From JBKHXU01 sp046565865 (GTDB lineage: Bacteria > Pseudomonadota > Gammaproteobacteria > Acidiferrobacterales > Sulfurifustaceae): a stretch of 6,815 nt of DNA. Position 1 is the stretch's first letter; each line of letters begins with the position of its first letter. The position numbers and the translations under genes were made by a program. The stretch spans positions 1-6,815 of the forward strand of contig JBKHXU010000090.1 of the NCBI GenBank assembly GCA_046565865.1, in the 5' to 3' direction. Below, piece after piece: positions 1 through 5,891 of this stretch. The notes under the pieces are model-generated. The model did not search any database, had not been told where the DNA came from, and worked only from the letters and a program-made list of their open reading frames with translations.

Positions 1-153
1 TCGCCCGGATTGCTGCTCCGCCATCTTTGCCGCGTGAAGCACTAAAGCGCTTGCCGTATCCGATCGGGCTACGGCCGGCGGCATTTCAAGAGGCGTCCGG
101 AAAAGATCGGTCTTAGTAACCGTCGGACCGGCCGACCCGCTCACCCTCGCCAC
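1..153 (-). CDS. Possible leftward gene, N-terminal part only
   Basis: An open frame on the minus strand runs from a GTG codon at 153 to the left edge without a stop (51 codons); the closest upstream in-frame stop is at 184-186. The visible peptide begins MARVSGSAGPTVTKTD and ends ALVLHAAKMAEQQSGR, so a helical stretch may be starting at the edge. I do not recognise a family. No convincing Shine-Dalgarno sequence precedes the GTG; a second GTG at 144 is preceded directly by GAGG but with too little spacing. If real, the gene would be divergent from the DUF2157 operon. An open frame of this length in GC-rich DNA can occur by chance, so this is a weak call. Confidence 0.25.
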   Translation of the reverse strand, partial: MARVSGSAGPTVTKTDLFRTPLEMPPAVARSDTASALVLHAAKMAEQQSGR

Positions 154-202
154 GCACAGCGACCGTCGTCGCCTATTCCTATATCAACGCCAAGGGTATA
201 TT

Positions 203-227
203 GCTCCCACTGCAAAACGCAGGGAGC
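203..227 (+). promoter_or_regulatory. Inverted repeat that encloses the DUF2157 ribosome-binding site
   Basis: GCTCCC (203-208) is perfectly complementary to GGGAGC (222-227), and inside it TGC (211-213) pairs with GCA (219-221) around an AAAAC loop, leaving only A209 and C210 unpaired. The 3' arm contains the Shine-Dalgarno sequence AGGGAG (221-226) that lies 6 nt before the proposed CTG start at 233. As RNA the hairpin would hide the ribosome-binding site. There is no T-run after it, so it is not a typical terminator. The structure is seen directly; a regulatory role is inferred. Confidence 0.5.
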
Positions 228-232
228 ATCGC

Positions 233-1609
233 CTGAAAAACAAAAACTTCCTCGCCCACCTAAAGAAAGAACTGCCGACGTGGGCCGAACGCGGCTGGGT
301 CGCGCCCGGCGCGAATCGGGCGATCCTCGATCACGTCGCGGCGCAGGGCAGCGGGGCGCCCTACCTTACTTATGCCTTTTCACTCCTCGGCGTCCTGCTG
401 CTCGGCTCCGGCATCGTGACGTACTTCGCCGCCAACTGGGGCGGCATCCCGAAGCTCGTAAAGCTCATTATTCTGTTCGGCTCCATGTGGCTCGCGTACG
501 GCGCCGCGTGGCACGCGTTGCGCAACGAGTATGCGCCGCTGCTCGGGCACGCGCTGCTGCTCTTGGGCACGCTTCTGTTCGGCGCGAACATTATGTTGAT
601 CGCGCAGATCTACCACATCGACTCGCACTTCCCGAACGGCGTGTTGCTGTGGTCGCTCGGCGCGCTGGCCGCGGCCTATCTCATGCGCTCGCAACCCGTG
701 CTGGTCGCCGCCATTGCCCTGGCGTGGCTGTGGACCACGCTCGAATACGATCACTTCTGGATTCGCCGCAACATTCACTGGCCGTTCTTGTTCCTATGGG
801 CCGCGTTCCTGCCGCTCATCTATCGGCACAACTTTCGGGCCGCGTTGCACGTGGCGTTGATTGCGTTGCTGATCTGGAGTGTGTACACCTTCGGCTTCGG
901 CAAGCTGTTCGACGACCCCAGCAACAGGCTCTACCTTGTACAGTTTTATTTCCTCACCTACCTCGCCGTGTTCCTGCTCGGCATGGTGTTCGCCACCTAC
1001 GATCGCCTGGCGACTTTCGCCCGCCCGGTGCAGCGCTACGGCCTCTTTGCCGCACTGGTGAGCGCCTACGTGCTTACTTTCCCGCGGTTGCAATCGGGCC
1101 GTTGGACGCGCTGGAGCGAGGACGCCGTGCGCGACACCGCCGGCGGCAACTGGCTCGCGCTCAGCTTCATCGGCCTCGGACTCGTGGTCGCGCTCGCGCT
1201 GTGGCATCGCGCGCGCACGTCCTCCGCCGGCGAACGCCCGGCGTACCTCAAGTGGGGGCAGGTACTGATCGGCGCCGTCGTGCTGCTGCTGCTCGCCAAT
1301 CTCTTCCTCGGCGGCGCGTACGGCGGCTTGGTGGCGGTCGGATTCAACCTGCTCTTCTTCGCCGGCATGATCTGGCTCATCTACGCCGGCATGCACACCG
1401 ACGACCGCTTCCTGGTGAACCTCGCCTTCGTGTTCTTCGGCGTGGTGCTGCTCACGCGCTACTTCGACACCTTCTGGACGCTGCTCAACCGCTCGTTCTT
1501 CTTCATGATCGGCGGCCTCGCGCTCATCGCCGGCGGATATTTTCTGGAGCGTAAGCGCCGGCAAATCACCGCCGACATCCTGTCGCGGCGCGCGGGAGGT
1601 GCACCGTGA
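233..1609 (+). CDS. DUF2157 polytopic membrane protein
   Basis: Predicted integral inner-membrane protein of about 458 residues with an N-terminal DUF2157 domain. Function of the family is unknown. The N-terminus has the typical cytoplasmic segment (FLAHLKKELPTWAERGWV, residues 6-23) rich in Leu/Trp/Glu, followed by about 13 hydrophobic segments from residue 44 to near residue 445, and a basic tail (LERKRRQ). Start choice: the first in-frame ATG/GTG is at 416, which would cut off the conserved N-terminal segment and the first membrane helix. The frame is open upstream with no ATG, GTG or TTG. CTG at 233 sits 6 nt after AGGGAG (221-226) and gives a protein beginning MKNKNFLAHLKKEL, so I choose it; an ATT at 200 is a poorer alternative. 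The stop overlaps the start of the next gene (GTGA), so the two are translationally coupled. The Shine-Dalgarno lies in a hairpin arm. Confidence 0.9.
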   Translation: MKNKNFLAHLKKELPTWAERGWVAPGANRAILDHVAAQGSGAPYLTYAFSLLGVLLLGSGIVTYFAANWGGIPKLVKLIILFGSMWLAYGAAWHALRNEYAPLLGHALLLLGTLLFGANIMLIAQIYHIDSHFPNGVLLWSLGALAAAYLMRSQPVLVAAIALAWLWTTLEYDHFWIRRNIHWPFLFLWAAFLPLIYRHNFRAALHVALIALLIWSVYTFGFGKLFDDPSNRLYLVQFYFLTYLAVFLLGMVFATYDRLATFARPVQRYGLFAALVSAYVLTFPRLQSGRWTRWSEDAVRDTAGGNWLALSFIGLGLVVALALWHRARTSSAGERPAYLKWGQVLIGAVVLLLLANLFLGGAYGGLVAVGFNLLFFAGMIWLIYAGMHTDDRFLVNLAFVFFGVVLLTRYFDTFWTLLNRSFFFMIGGLALIAGGYFLERKRRQITADILSRRAGGAP

Positions 1610-2184
1610 GCATCGGCCTGCGCATCGCCATCATCATCGCGCTGCAAACCCTGGCGCTACTCGCCATGGTCGGCATGAAGCAGTACACGCTCTCCACCGG
1701 CGCGCCGATCGTGCTCAAAACTTTACCCATCGACCCGCGCTCGCTCTTTAGCGGCGACTACGTGCGCCTGAACTATTCCATCAGCCAGCTCGATCTCGAC
1801 CAACTCGAAGGCGACGACACCTTCGAACGCGGCGATCCGGTATATGTGCTGGTAAAGCAAGGCGCGGAATACTGGGAACCGGTATCGGTCCACCAGCAAC
1901 AACCCACCGTCACCGCCGGCCAAATAGCCATCAAGGGCAAAGTGGAATACGTTAACGAAACTCGCTGGCGACCCCGCGGCCAGCCACCCGCACCAACGAA
2001 GTCGATCAGCGTGAAATACGGAATCGAAAACTACTTCGTCCCCGAAGGCGAAGGCATGGCTCTAGAGCGCCCCAAGCCCGGCGAAACGGTTTCCATCCGC
2101 GTGGTCGTGGACAAATACGGCAACCCGGGGATCAAGGCGGTGTTGGTGAATGGGAAGGAGCGGTACGTGGAGCAACTTCTATAG
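1606..2184 (+). CDS. GDYxxxLxY-domain membrane-anchored protein
   Basis: Protein of 192 residues from the GDYxxxLxY family, of unknown biochemical function, regularly found beside DUF2157 genes. Residues 5-24 form one hydrophobic N-terminal anchor with a short cytoplasmic end, so the rest is probably periplasmic. The family signature is clear at residues 50-57 (GDYVRLNY), directly after DPRSLFS, and the second conserved block is at 138-150 (YGIENYFVPEGEG). The GTG start at 1606 follows GGAGGT (1595-1600) with a 5-nt spacer and overlaps the DUF2157 stop by 4 nt. This indicates a two-gene operon whose products probably act together in the envelope. The length is normal for the family and nothing is missing. 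Confidence 0.93.
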   Translation: MSIGLRIAIIIALQTLALLAMVGMKQYTLSTGAPIVLKTLPIDPRSLFSGDYVRLNYSISQLDLDQLEGDDTFERGDPVYVLVKQGAEYWEPVSVHQQQPTVTAGQIAIKGKVEYVNETRWRPRGQPPAPTKSISVKYGIENYFVPEGEGMALERPKPGETVSIRVVVDKYGNPGIKAVLVNGKERYVEQLL

Positions 2185-2367
2185 CGCTAAGCGCAGCACT
2201 CAACAGCATCTCGCGCATCGTGGCTGAGCACAAAACACGTAGACCCCAGCACACCATCAGGGAGGCTTTAAGAAACCACGACGGCCAGTGCCTGAGGGGT
2301 CGCCGCCTGAAGATAATAAAGGTCAGATCACAGTTTTTCCTATATGAGAGAAACAATTTTTCCGCCG
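2185..2367. other. Intergenic region between convergent genes
   Basis: No supportable gene is present between the end of the GDYxxxLxY gene and the end of the exporter gene. A short GC-rich palindrome (GCGCTAAGCGC, 2184-2194) directly follows the first stop but has no T-run. GACCCC (2242-2247) and GGGGTC (2296-2301) are complementary but about 48 nt apart. The sequence GGTCAGATCACAGTTTTTCC (2321-2340) stands out as AT-rich and unlike the flanking coding DNA; it might be a fragment of a dispersed repeat. No canonical rho-independent terminator is evident for either gene. Confidence 0.5.
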
Positions 2368-2988
2368 CTAGACCCTTGCCAAGAGATACACGCCGACACC
2401 AACCATGACACTCCCGGCGAAAACGTTGATCGCTCTCGCCGCCTTTGATCCTTTAAAAAGCCTCCCGGCTCGTTGTCCCAGGAATGCGTACATCAGCTTC
2501 GGTCCGCCGACGGCGCAGGTTGCGATGACCAGAATGATGCCGGTGTCGGTCAGCGAGAGTGCCGATAGGTTTACGAACGCGGGCAAGAACCCGAGATAGA
2601 AAAGGATCGCTTTCTGATCGCCCAAGGTGACGAGCAATCCAGTCAGGAAGCTCGATGACATGGCGCTGCTTTGTTTCGCTTTCTCGGCCTTCGGTTTGGA
2701 CGCCCACAGCACTATTCCCAAACCGATCAGATACGCGCCCCCGAGGTACTGGATCAGCACGAATTGATCGCCCAGCAATGTCGCCAGAACGGACAGGCCG
2801 TAGATAGCGATCAATATGAAAATCATGTCGCCCACGACGATCCCGGCCGACGTGAGCGCGCCGTGCGCAAAACCGAGCGCGGCCGATCGCGCCGAGACGG
2901 CCAACACGCTGACGCTCGGCACCGAGGCGCCGAGGACCATGATCCCGGCGAGCGCGGCGATGTTGGTTGGTGTGAGACTGGTTTCCAT
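2368..2988 (-). CDS. LysE/RhtB family amino-acid exporter-like protein
   Basis: Membrane protein of 206 residues, the usual length for the LysE/RhtB superfamily of small exporters, which move amino acids or related metabolites out of the cell. Six hydrophobic segments can be picked out, roughly at residues 8-30, 40-70, 74-97, 115-138, 148-170 and 187-205, with a basic loop at 98-106 (SKPKAEKAK). Family-like features are the glycine-rich second helix, the YLGGAYLIGLGI segment (81-92) and KAILFYLGFLPAFV (126-139). Two normally conserved spots are changed: the usual PGP near residue 24 reads PSV, and the usual NPK before the fourth helix reads DQK (124-126). Substrate cannot be told. Start is ATG at 2988; the ribosome-binding site is weak. 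The upstream region and first codons are duplicated at 4662-4752. Confidence 0.88.
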   Translation of the reverse strand: METSLTPTNIAALAGIMVLGASVPSVSVLAVSARSAALGFAHGALTSAGIVVGDMIFILIAIYGLSVLATLLGDQFVLIQYLGGAYLIGLGIVLWASKPKAEKAKQSSAMSSSFLTGLLVTLGDQKAILFYLGFLPAFVNLSALSLTDTGIILVIATCAVGGPKLMYAFLGQRAGRLFKGSKAARAINVFAGSVMVGVGVYLLARV

Positions 2989-3040
2989 GCGGCATGACCG
3001 GAAGTAAGTGTCGCGCGGTCATCTTATAGCAGGAACCGGG
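2954..3040 (-). repeat. Direct repeat copy A (start region of the intact exporter gene)
   Basis: This 87-nt stretch covers the first 12 codons or so of the exporter gene and about 50 nt upstream. It matches 4662-4752 in the same orientation with about 72 of 87 aligned positions identical and two small gaps (1 and 3 nt), counted by hand. Shared blocks include TTGGTTG, TTTCCATGC, ACCGGAA, GCGCGG and AGGAACCGGG (plus-strand reading). The two copies bracket the peptidase and exported-protein genes. Confidence 0.8.
3023..3028 (-). promoter_or_regulatory. Candidate -10 element for the exporter gene
   Basis: On the minus strand TATAAG lies about 35 nt before the ATG at 2988, in the otherwise non-coding gap after the preceding gene. 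A -35 element at 17-nt spacing (TCCAGA, 3046-3051) matches the sigma-70 consensus poorly. The element sits inside the duplicated region, but its counterpart at 4732-4737 reads ATTAAG. Weak call from sequence only. Confidence 0.25.
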
Positions 3041-3079
3041 GGTGTTCTGGAGCGGGCGCCGCAACAAAGAACGGGCCCG

Positions 3080-3883
3080 TCACTTCATTTTGGCGGTGAG
3101 GTCGGTACTCGTTTTGTTTAGCTTCAATTGTCCGTCCGCCCCCACAGTTTCGGCGTCGCATGCGACAACCCGCTCGTTCGACCACTTTGGGTTTCGGCAA
3201 CGGGGTATTTCCGCAAGTTTTTCTCCATTCGCGTTGAACGCCAGCACGCTATGGAGGAGGTGGTCGCCAGCCTGTTCTCGGGCACATTCAAAAGCAATGC
3301 GACCGTTCGCCGCCACTGCGCGGCCAGGACTTGGGCAATTGTCCTCCAACGTTATGCGCTTGGTTGGCGGATCGATGAGCACAACACGCTCACGTCGACC
3401 TTCGAGCGGGTCGTCCGGTACGTTGGCGTAGTAGCGAACAACTATCAGGGCACGGCCATCGGCGAGCGGCTGTACTGACGAAACACGATCGGCATCGTCC
3501 CAGTTCACGACGTCGCTGGGCACATCGGCGATTGATTTGTCGATGGCAGGCATGCGAAAGGCGATGAGCGAATTTGGCTTGACGTCGCAACGCTTGATGT
3601 ACGCATCTTTTAGCGACGGACGTATTTGTGCAAGTATGTTCTGAGCGCTGACGGCGGAGGTCGCTACCTCCGCTACCCAGGCGAATACATTTTTCTTGTC
3701 GCCGCAGTCTTGCGTTTGAACGATTAGGCCATTTGGATAACGCTGGAATAGAGGTTTCGATTTTGCGGCGATCTCTGCGGCAGAAACATCGCTGGCGCCG
3801 ACGACAAGCCACACGCGCTCCGCTTTTGCTGGGCACGCCACGGCGAACAGCGCGATGTTTAAAGCAAGCAGCCTGCGCATCAT
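3080..3883 (-). CDS. Exported cysteine-rich protein of unknown family, possible immunity protein
   Basis: Protein of 267 residues with a clear Sec signal peptide (MMRRLLALNIALFAVACPAKA, cleavage likely after residue 21), so it is expected in the periplasm. The mature part has six cysteines (C60, C99, C183, C200, C229, C242), an even number that would suit three disulfides. Residues 23-75 have an alternating strand/helix look (VWLVVGAS, then RYPNGLIVQTQDC); residues 135-245 are strand-rich with repeated short beta segments (RALIVVRYYA, RVVLIDPP, GRIAFEC). I do not recognise the family and see no catalytic motif. The ATG at 3883 overlaps the stop of the peptidase gene (ATGA), preceded by GGGAG at 3892-3896, so expression is coupled to the peptidase. 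An exported partner of a peptidoglycan hydrolase could be an immunity protein; this is inference from gene order. Confidence 0.82.
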   Translation of the reverse strand: MMRRLLALNIALFAVACPAKAERVWLVVGASDVSAAEIAAKSKPLFQRYPNGLIVQTQDCGDKKNVFAWVAEVATSAVSAQNILAQIRPSLKDAYIKRCDVKPNSLIAFRMPAIDKSIADVPSDVVNWDDADRVSSVQPLADGRALIVVRYYANVPDDPLEGRRERVVLIDPPTKRITLEDNCPSPGRAVAANGRIAFECAREQAGDHLLHSVLAFNANGEKLAEIPRCRNPKWSNERVVACDAETVGADGQLKLNKTSTDLTAKMK

Positions 3884-4569
3884 AGCCCGCTCTCCCGCTT
3901 AACTTTGGATAAGTCGGAATTCGGCAGTAACTGCACGTGTGCCCAGTCGCGAAAGCCGGGCCAATCGCCGCCCCAATACAAGCCCTGTTTCTTTGCTTCT
4001 TCTCCCAACGCCTTCCAAAACCCAGCGGTTTCCGCTTGTTTGGACCAACCGAATCGACTGTCGATTATGTCAGCGGCATATGCGTTGGGGGTGCCATCCG
4101 TTTTTTGGGCGTTGTGAAAACTGAATTTTACTTTGGTGTTTCCCAATCGATAGAGATGGAGTTGCGTCGCAACTGATCGCCAGCCGTAAAATATTGTCGG
4201 ACTAAATCCGCGTTGCTTGAGGGCGTCCACAACCGCCTTAACTTTCGGACGTAAGCTTGGCGTTAAGCTTCGACTCTTTTTTTCTTGTGACCATTGAGTG
4301 CTATCGCCACTCCATTGGGAGAGAGGAGACTTCGTTGACGCACCACTTGTACTCGCAAGTCTGGTCCACGTCTTGCGGTTCGGTTCGATCACACCGTCCG
4401 GCTGCTTCAAAAAAGACGCCTGAAACTGCCGAATTGCCTGAATCGTTTTTCGCCCACAGATGCCATCGACCGGTCCCGGATCGTAGCCTTTTGTTTTCAA
4501 CAACGTCTGCACGATTAATACATCTTGGCGAACGTTTGGCTGTTTTTCACCGACCGAAAACGTAATCAC
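3880..4569 (-). CDS. Peptidoglycan-binding plus M15-type metallopeptidase
   Basis: Protein of 229 residues with two domains. Residues 10-72 form a peptidoglycan-binding domain of the PG_binding_1 type (VQTLLKTKGYDPGPVDGI, then TIQAIRQFQ). After a Ser/Thr-rich linker (73-104), residues 105-215 form a zinc peptidase of the M15 family, which cuts peptide crosslinks or stem peptides of peptidoglycan. Visible signature: GWRSVATQLHLY (129-140, R131 and Q136), zinc ligands H152 in SFHN and D167 in YAADIID, then the GLYWGGDWPGFRDWAHVQ block with D208 as likely catalytic acid and H211 as third ligand. H152 and D167 are 15 residues apart, longer than the usual HxxGxAxD. There is no signal peptide or membrane segment, so export needs lysis or a dedicated system. 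GTG start at 4569 follows GGGAGGG (4577-4583) at 7 nt. Forms a coupled pair with the next gene. Confidence 0.88.
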   Translation of the reverse strand: MITFSVGEKQPNVRQDVLIVQTLLKTKGYDPGPVDGICGRKTIQAIRQFQASFLKQPDGVIEPNRKTWTRLASTSGASTKSPLSQWSGDSTQWSQEKKSRSLTPSLRPKVKAVVDALKQRGFSPTIFYGWRSVATQLHLYRLGNTKVKFSFHNAQKTDGTPNAYAADIIDSRFGWSKQAETAGFWKALGEEAKKQGLYWGGDWPGFRDWAHVQLLPNSDLSKVKRESGL

Positions 4570-4602
4570 GACTGGTCCCTCCCGTTGTCATTCCCTGAGA
4601 GA

Positions 4603-4631
4603 AGCATAATTGACGGTTGCCGCCGGGTCTA
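4603..4631 (-). promoter_or_regulatory. Candidate promoter for the peptidase and exported-protein pair
   Basis: On the minus strand TAGACC (4626-4631) and TATGCT (4603-4608) are separated by 17 nt, each matching four of six positions of the sigma-70 -35 and -10 consensus. They lie about 34-62 nt upstream of the GTG at 4569 and downstream of the degraded exporter start. Matches at this level occur by chance, so confidence is low. Confidence 0.3.
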
Positions 4632-4649
4632 TTGAGTATCGTTTCGAGT

Positions 4650-4696
4650 GGCTTACCGAATGCGGCGCTATTGGTTGATGTGACGCTGTTTTCCAT
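4650..4696 (-). pseudogene. Remnant of a second LysE-like gene (first codons only)
   Basis: Reading the minus strand from ATG at 4696 gives MENSVTSTNSAAFGK, which lines up with the intact exporter start METSLTPTNIAALAG at 9 of 15 positions and, over its first 12 or so codons, at DNA level with the intact gene. After about codon 13 the similarity stops and no membrane protein follows; the frame runs into the leader of the peptidase gene. I read this as the truncated 5' end of a duplicated lysE-like gene whose body was lost or displaced when the peptidase pair came in. The alternative is that only the control region was duplicated. Confidence 0.6.
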
Positions 4697-4752
4697 GCAG
4701 CATAACCGGAAAGTATGCGTAGCGCGGCTGTCTTAATTTAGTAGGAACCGGG
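4662..4752 (-). repeat. Direct repeat copy B (degraded exporter start region)
   Basis: This 91-nt stretch is the second copy of the exporter start region at 2954-3040, in the same orientation and about 83% identical by manual alignment. It includes the remnant start codon at 4694-4696 and the upstream block ending in AGGAACCGGG. Similarity is not evident beyond 4753 on one side or below about 4660 on the other. Together with copy A it flanks a block of about 1.6 kb carrying the peptidase and the exported protein. Confidence 0.8.
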
Positions 4753-4817
4753 AAACCTGTAACACCGCTCGGGTACGGGTCGCGGGTCAAAGCTAGACCC
4801 CCTTAACATGCTTCGCA

Positions 4818-5225
4818 CTAGCGCTTACTCAGCCACCACAGCGCCACAGATCCCACGGCGAGAAGAGCCAACATCGCGGACGACCAGAACAGGGAAGCGC
4901 GAGCCTTATCGCGATTTTCTTTCATCTCCTGTTGCAGTTCGTTATTCAGCCGCTCCACTTCTTTCATCGTTGCCTCGGCTTTCGCGATGCCATCCTCGGG
5001 GCGGATCCCCTTCATCAACTTGTCCATCTGCGCCATTCTGGTATCAATCGACAAGTCTCCAGATATCAATGTGACGCCGATACCGGCGGCGAATCTTCCG
5101 CGCAGATGATTCACCGCGGCCTCGATATGTGCCGGTGTGTGCGAAAGATAGTCGATGGGTATCGCGATCTGGTCGCGGCTGACGGGTGGATTCAATCGGC
5201 GCAGCCAGCGCATGACCGGATGCAA
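4818..5225 (-). CDS. Small coiled-coil protein with C-terminal membrane anchor, start uncertain
   Basis: Up to 135 residues. From the TTG at 5225 the protein begins MHPVMRWLRRLNPP; from the ATG at 5213 it begins MRWLRRLNPP. A central helical, charged region (about residues 65-107, KAEATMKEVERLNNELQQEM) should form a coiled coil, and residues about 111-132 (LFWSSAMLALLAVGSVALWW) form a single membrane helix followed by SKR, the shape of a tail-anchored or C-terminally anchored protein. No family recognised. Neither start has a good Shine-Dalgarno sequence, and the frame stays open and protein-like upstream (VSIDPGPRRLHP) to a stop at 5280-5282 without an ATG, GTG or TTG. The gene may therefore be a 3' fragment of a longer one. 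It ends just before the degraded exporter start. Confidence 0.5.
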   Translation of the reverse strand: MHPVMRWLRRLNPPVSRDQIAIPIDYLSHTPAHIEAAVNHLRGRFAAGIGVTLISGDLSIDTRMAQMDKLMKGIRPEDGIAKAEATMKEVERLNNELQQEMKENRDKARASLFWSSAMLALLAVGSVALWWLSKR

Positions 5226-5294
5226 CCGTCGAGGGCCAGGGTCGATACTTACATCCTGGAAGAATATCCGCGGGTTGTGTCACCGTTACACAGG

Positions 5295-5322
5295 TTGCGA
5301 ATTGGAACAAGCTCTATATTTA
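5295..5322 (+). promoter_or_regulatory. Candidate promoter for the exported helical protein gene
   Basis: TTGCGA (5295-5300) and TATTTA (5317-5322) are separated by 16 nt and lie 33 nt before the GTG start at 5355; the region between 5300 and 5335 is AT-rich compared with its surroundings. Both hexamers match the sigma-70 consensus at four positions. Placement is sensible, strength uncertain. Confidence 0.35.
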
Positions 5323-5354
5323 CCTGATTCTATCTCGTAAAGGAGACGACAGAA

Positions 5355-5891
5355 GTGTCGGTACCATCAACGTCATCAAAAAGTCTGGGTAGCGCCGTTA
5401 GGCATATCGTGCTGTTTTGCGCCGCTTCCATCGCATCTCCCGCATGCGTAGCTAGTGGCGGGCCTGACGTTAACGATCTTAAAGACCCCGATAAACTGCT
5501 CGCACTGCGTCACAACGCGTCACAACAAGATCGCCTGCTTGCCGACAAAATGTATCGTCATGCCACAGAGGCCGCGAAAAAAGACGCAGCCTCGGCGGCA
5601 AAAGCGTTTGGCGAAAGCGCTCTAATTTGTCCGACGTCACGCGCACTCGCGGGGCTGGCAGAACACCGGGCAAAAATGTTGGCGAAGAAACACGACGACG
5701 TTAAGCGCGAAGCATTGAGGGAAATCAGTGCCTATCTCAACTCGGCGGAGCGGCTGAATGCCGTAGACAAACTGTTAACGCTCGAGGAAGCGCGCTGGCT
5801 CGCTGAGGATAAGGCCTGCATTAACCAGCGCCTTGCGAATCAAGACACCCGAACGGAGTGTCGTCCCATGCAATGGCTGGAAATGCGCTAG
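5355..5891 (+). CDS. Small exported helical protein of unknown family
   Basis: Protein of 178 residues starting at GTG 5355, with AAGGAG ending at 5344 and a 10-nt spacer; no other start exists before residue 66. A signal peptide is visible (basic R16-H17, hydrophobic IVLFCAASIASPACVA, residues 18-33), with cleavage probably near residues 33-35; C31 is not in a standard lipobox. The mature protein is mostly helical and charged. Residues 64-110 (KMYRHATEAAKKDAASAAKA and following) resemble a TPR-like helix pair. Cysteines C92, C155 and C169 are in the mature part; C155 and C169 could pair. No catalytic motif and no family recognised. It is divergent from the coiled-coil gene and convergent with the nucleotidyltransferase gene. 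Confidence 0.75.
   Translation: MSVPSTSSKSLGSAVRHIVLFCAASIASPACVASGGPDVNDLKDPDKLLALRHNASQQDRLLADKMYRHATEAAKKDAASAAKAFGESALICPTSRALAGLAEHRAKMLAKKHDDVKREALREISAYLNSAERLNAVDKLLTLEEARWLAEDKACINQRLANQDTRTECRPMQWLEMR

Noticed and set aside
280..1554. Long plus-strand open frame of 424 codons overlapping the DUF2157 gene
   Set aside because: It is very rich in Arg, Ala and His with no hydrophobic pattern, typical of a shifted frame of GC-rich DNA; the DUF2157 frame has clear membrane helices and a family N-terminus.
794..1564. Minus-strand open frame of 256 codons opposite the DUF2157 gene
   Set aside because: Composition is dominated by Glu, His, Ala and Gln, as expected for the antisense of a GC-rich membrane protein gene.
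2184..2194. GCGCTAAGCGC palindrome considered as a terminator
   Set aside because: The loop would be one base and no T-run follows.
2220..2408. Short plus-strand frame in the convergent intergenic region
   Set aside because: No ribosome-binding site, no family-like features, and it overlaps the end of the exporter gene.
2453..3067. Minus-strand frame of 204 codons overlapping the exporter gene
   Set aside because: Arg-rich and without membrane segments; the other frame is a clear LysE-like protein.
3071..3080. ACGGGCCCGT palindrome at the end of the exported-protein gene considered as a terminator
   Set aside because: It has no loop and only a broken T-rich tail on the minus strand; at most a chance palindrome.
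5044..5310. Minus-strand frame MFQFATCVTVTQ, considered as the true N-terminus of the coiled-coil gene through a frameshift
   Set aside because: It is in a different frame, has no ribosome-binding site and becomes Arg-rich nonsense where it overlaps; the evidence for a frameshift is not enough.
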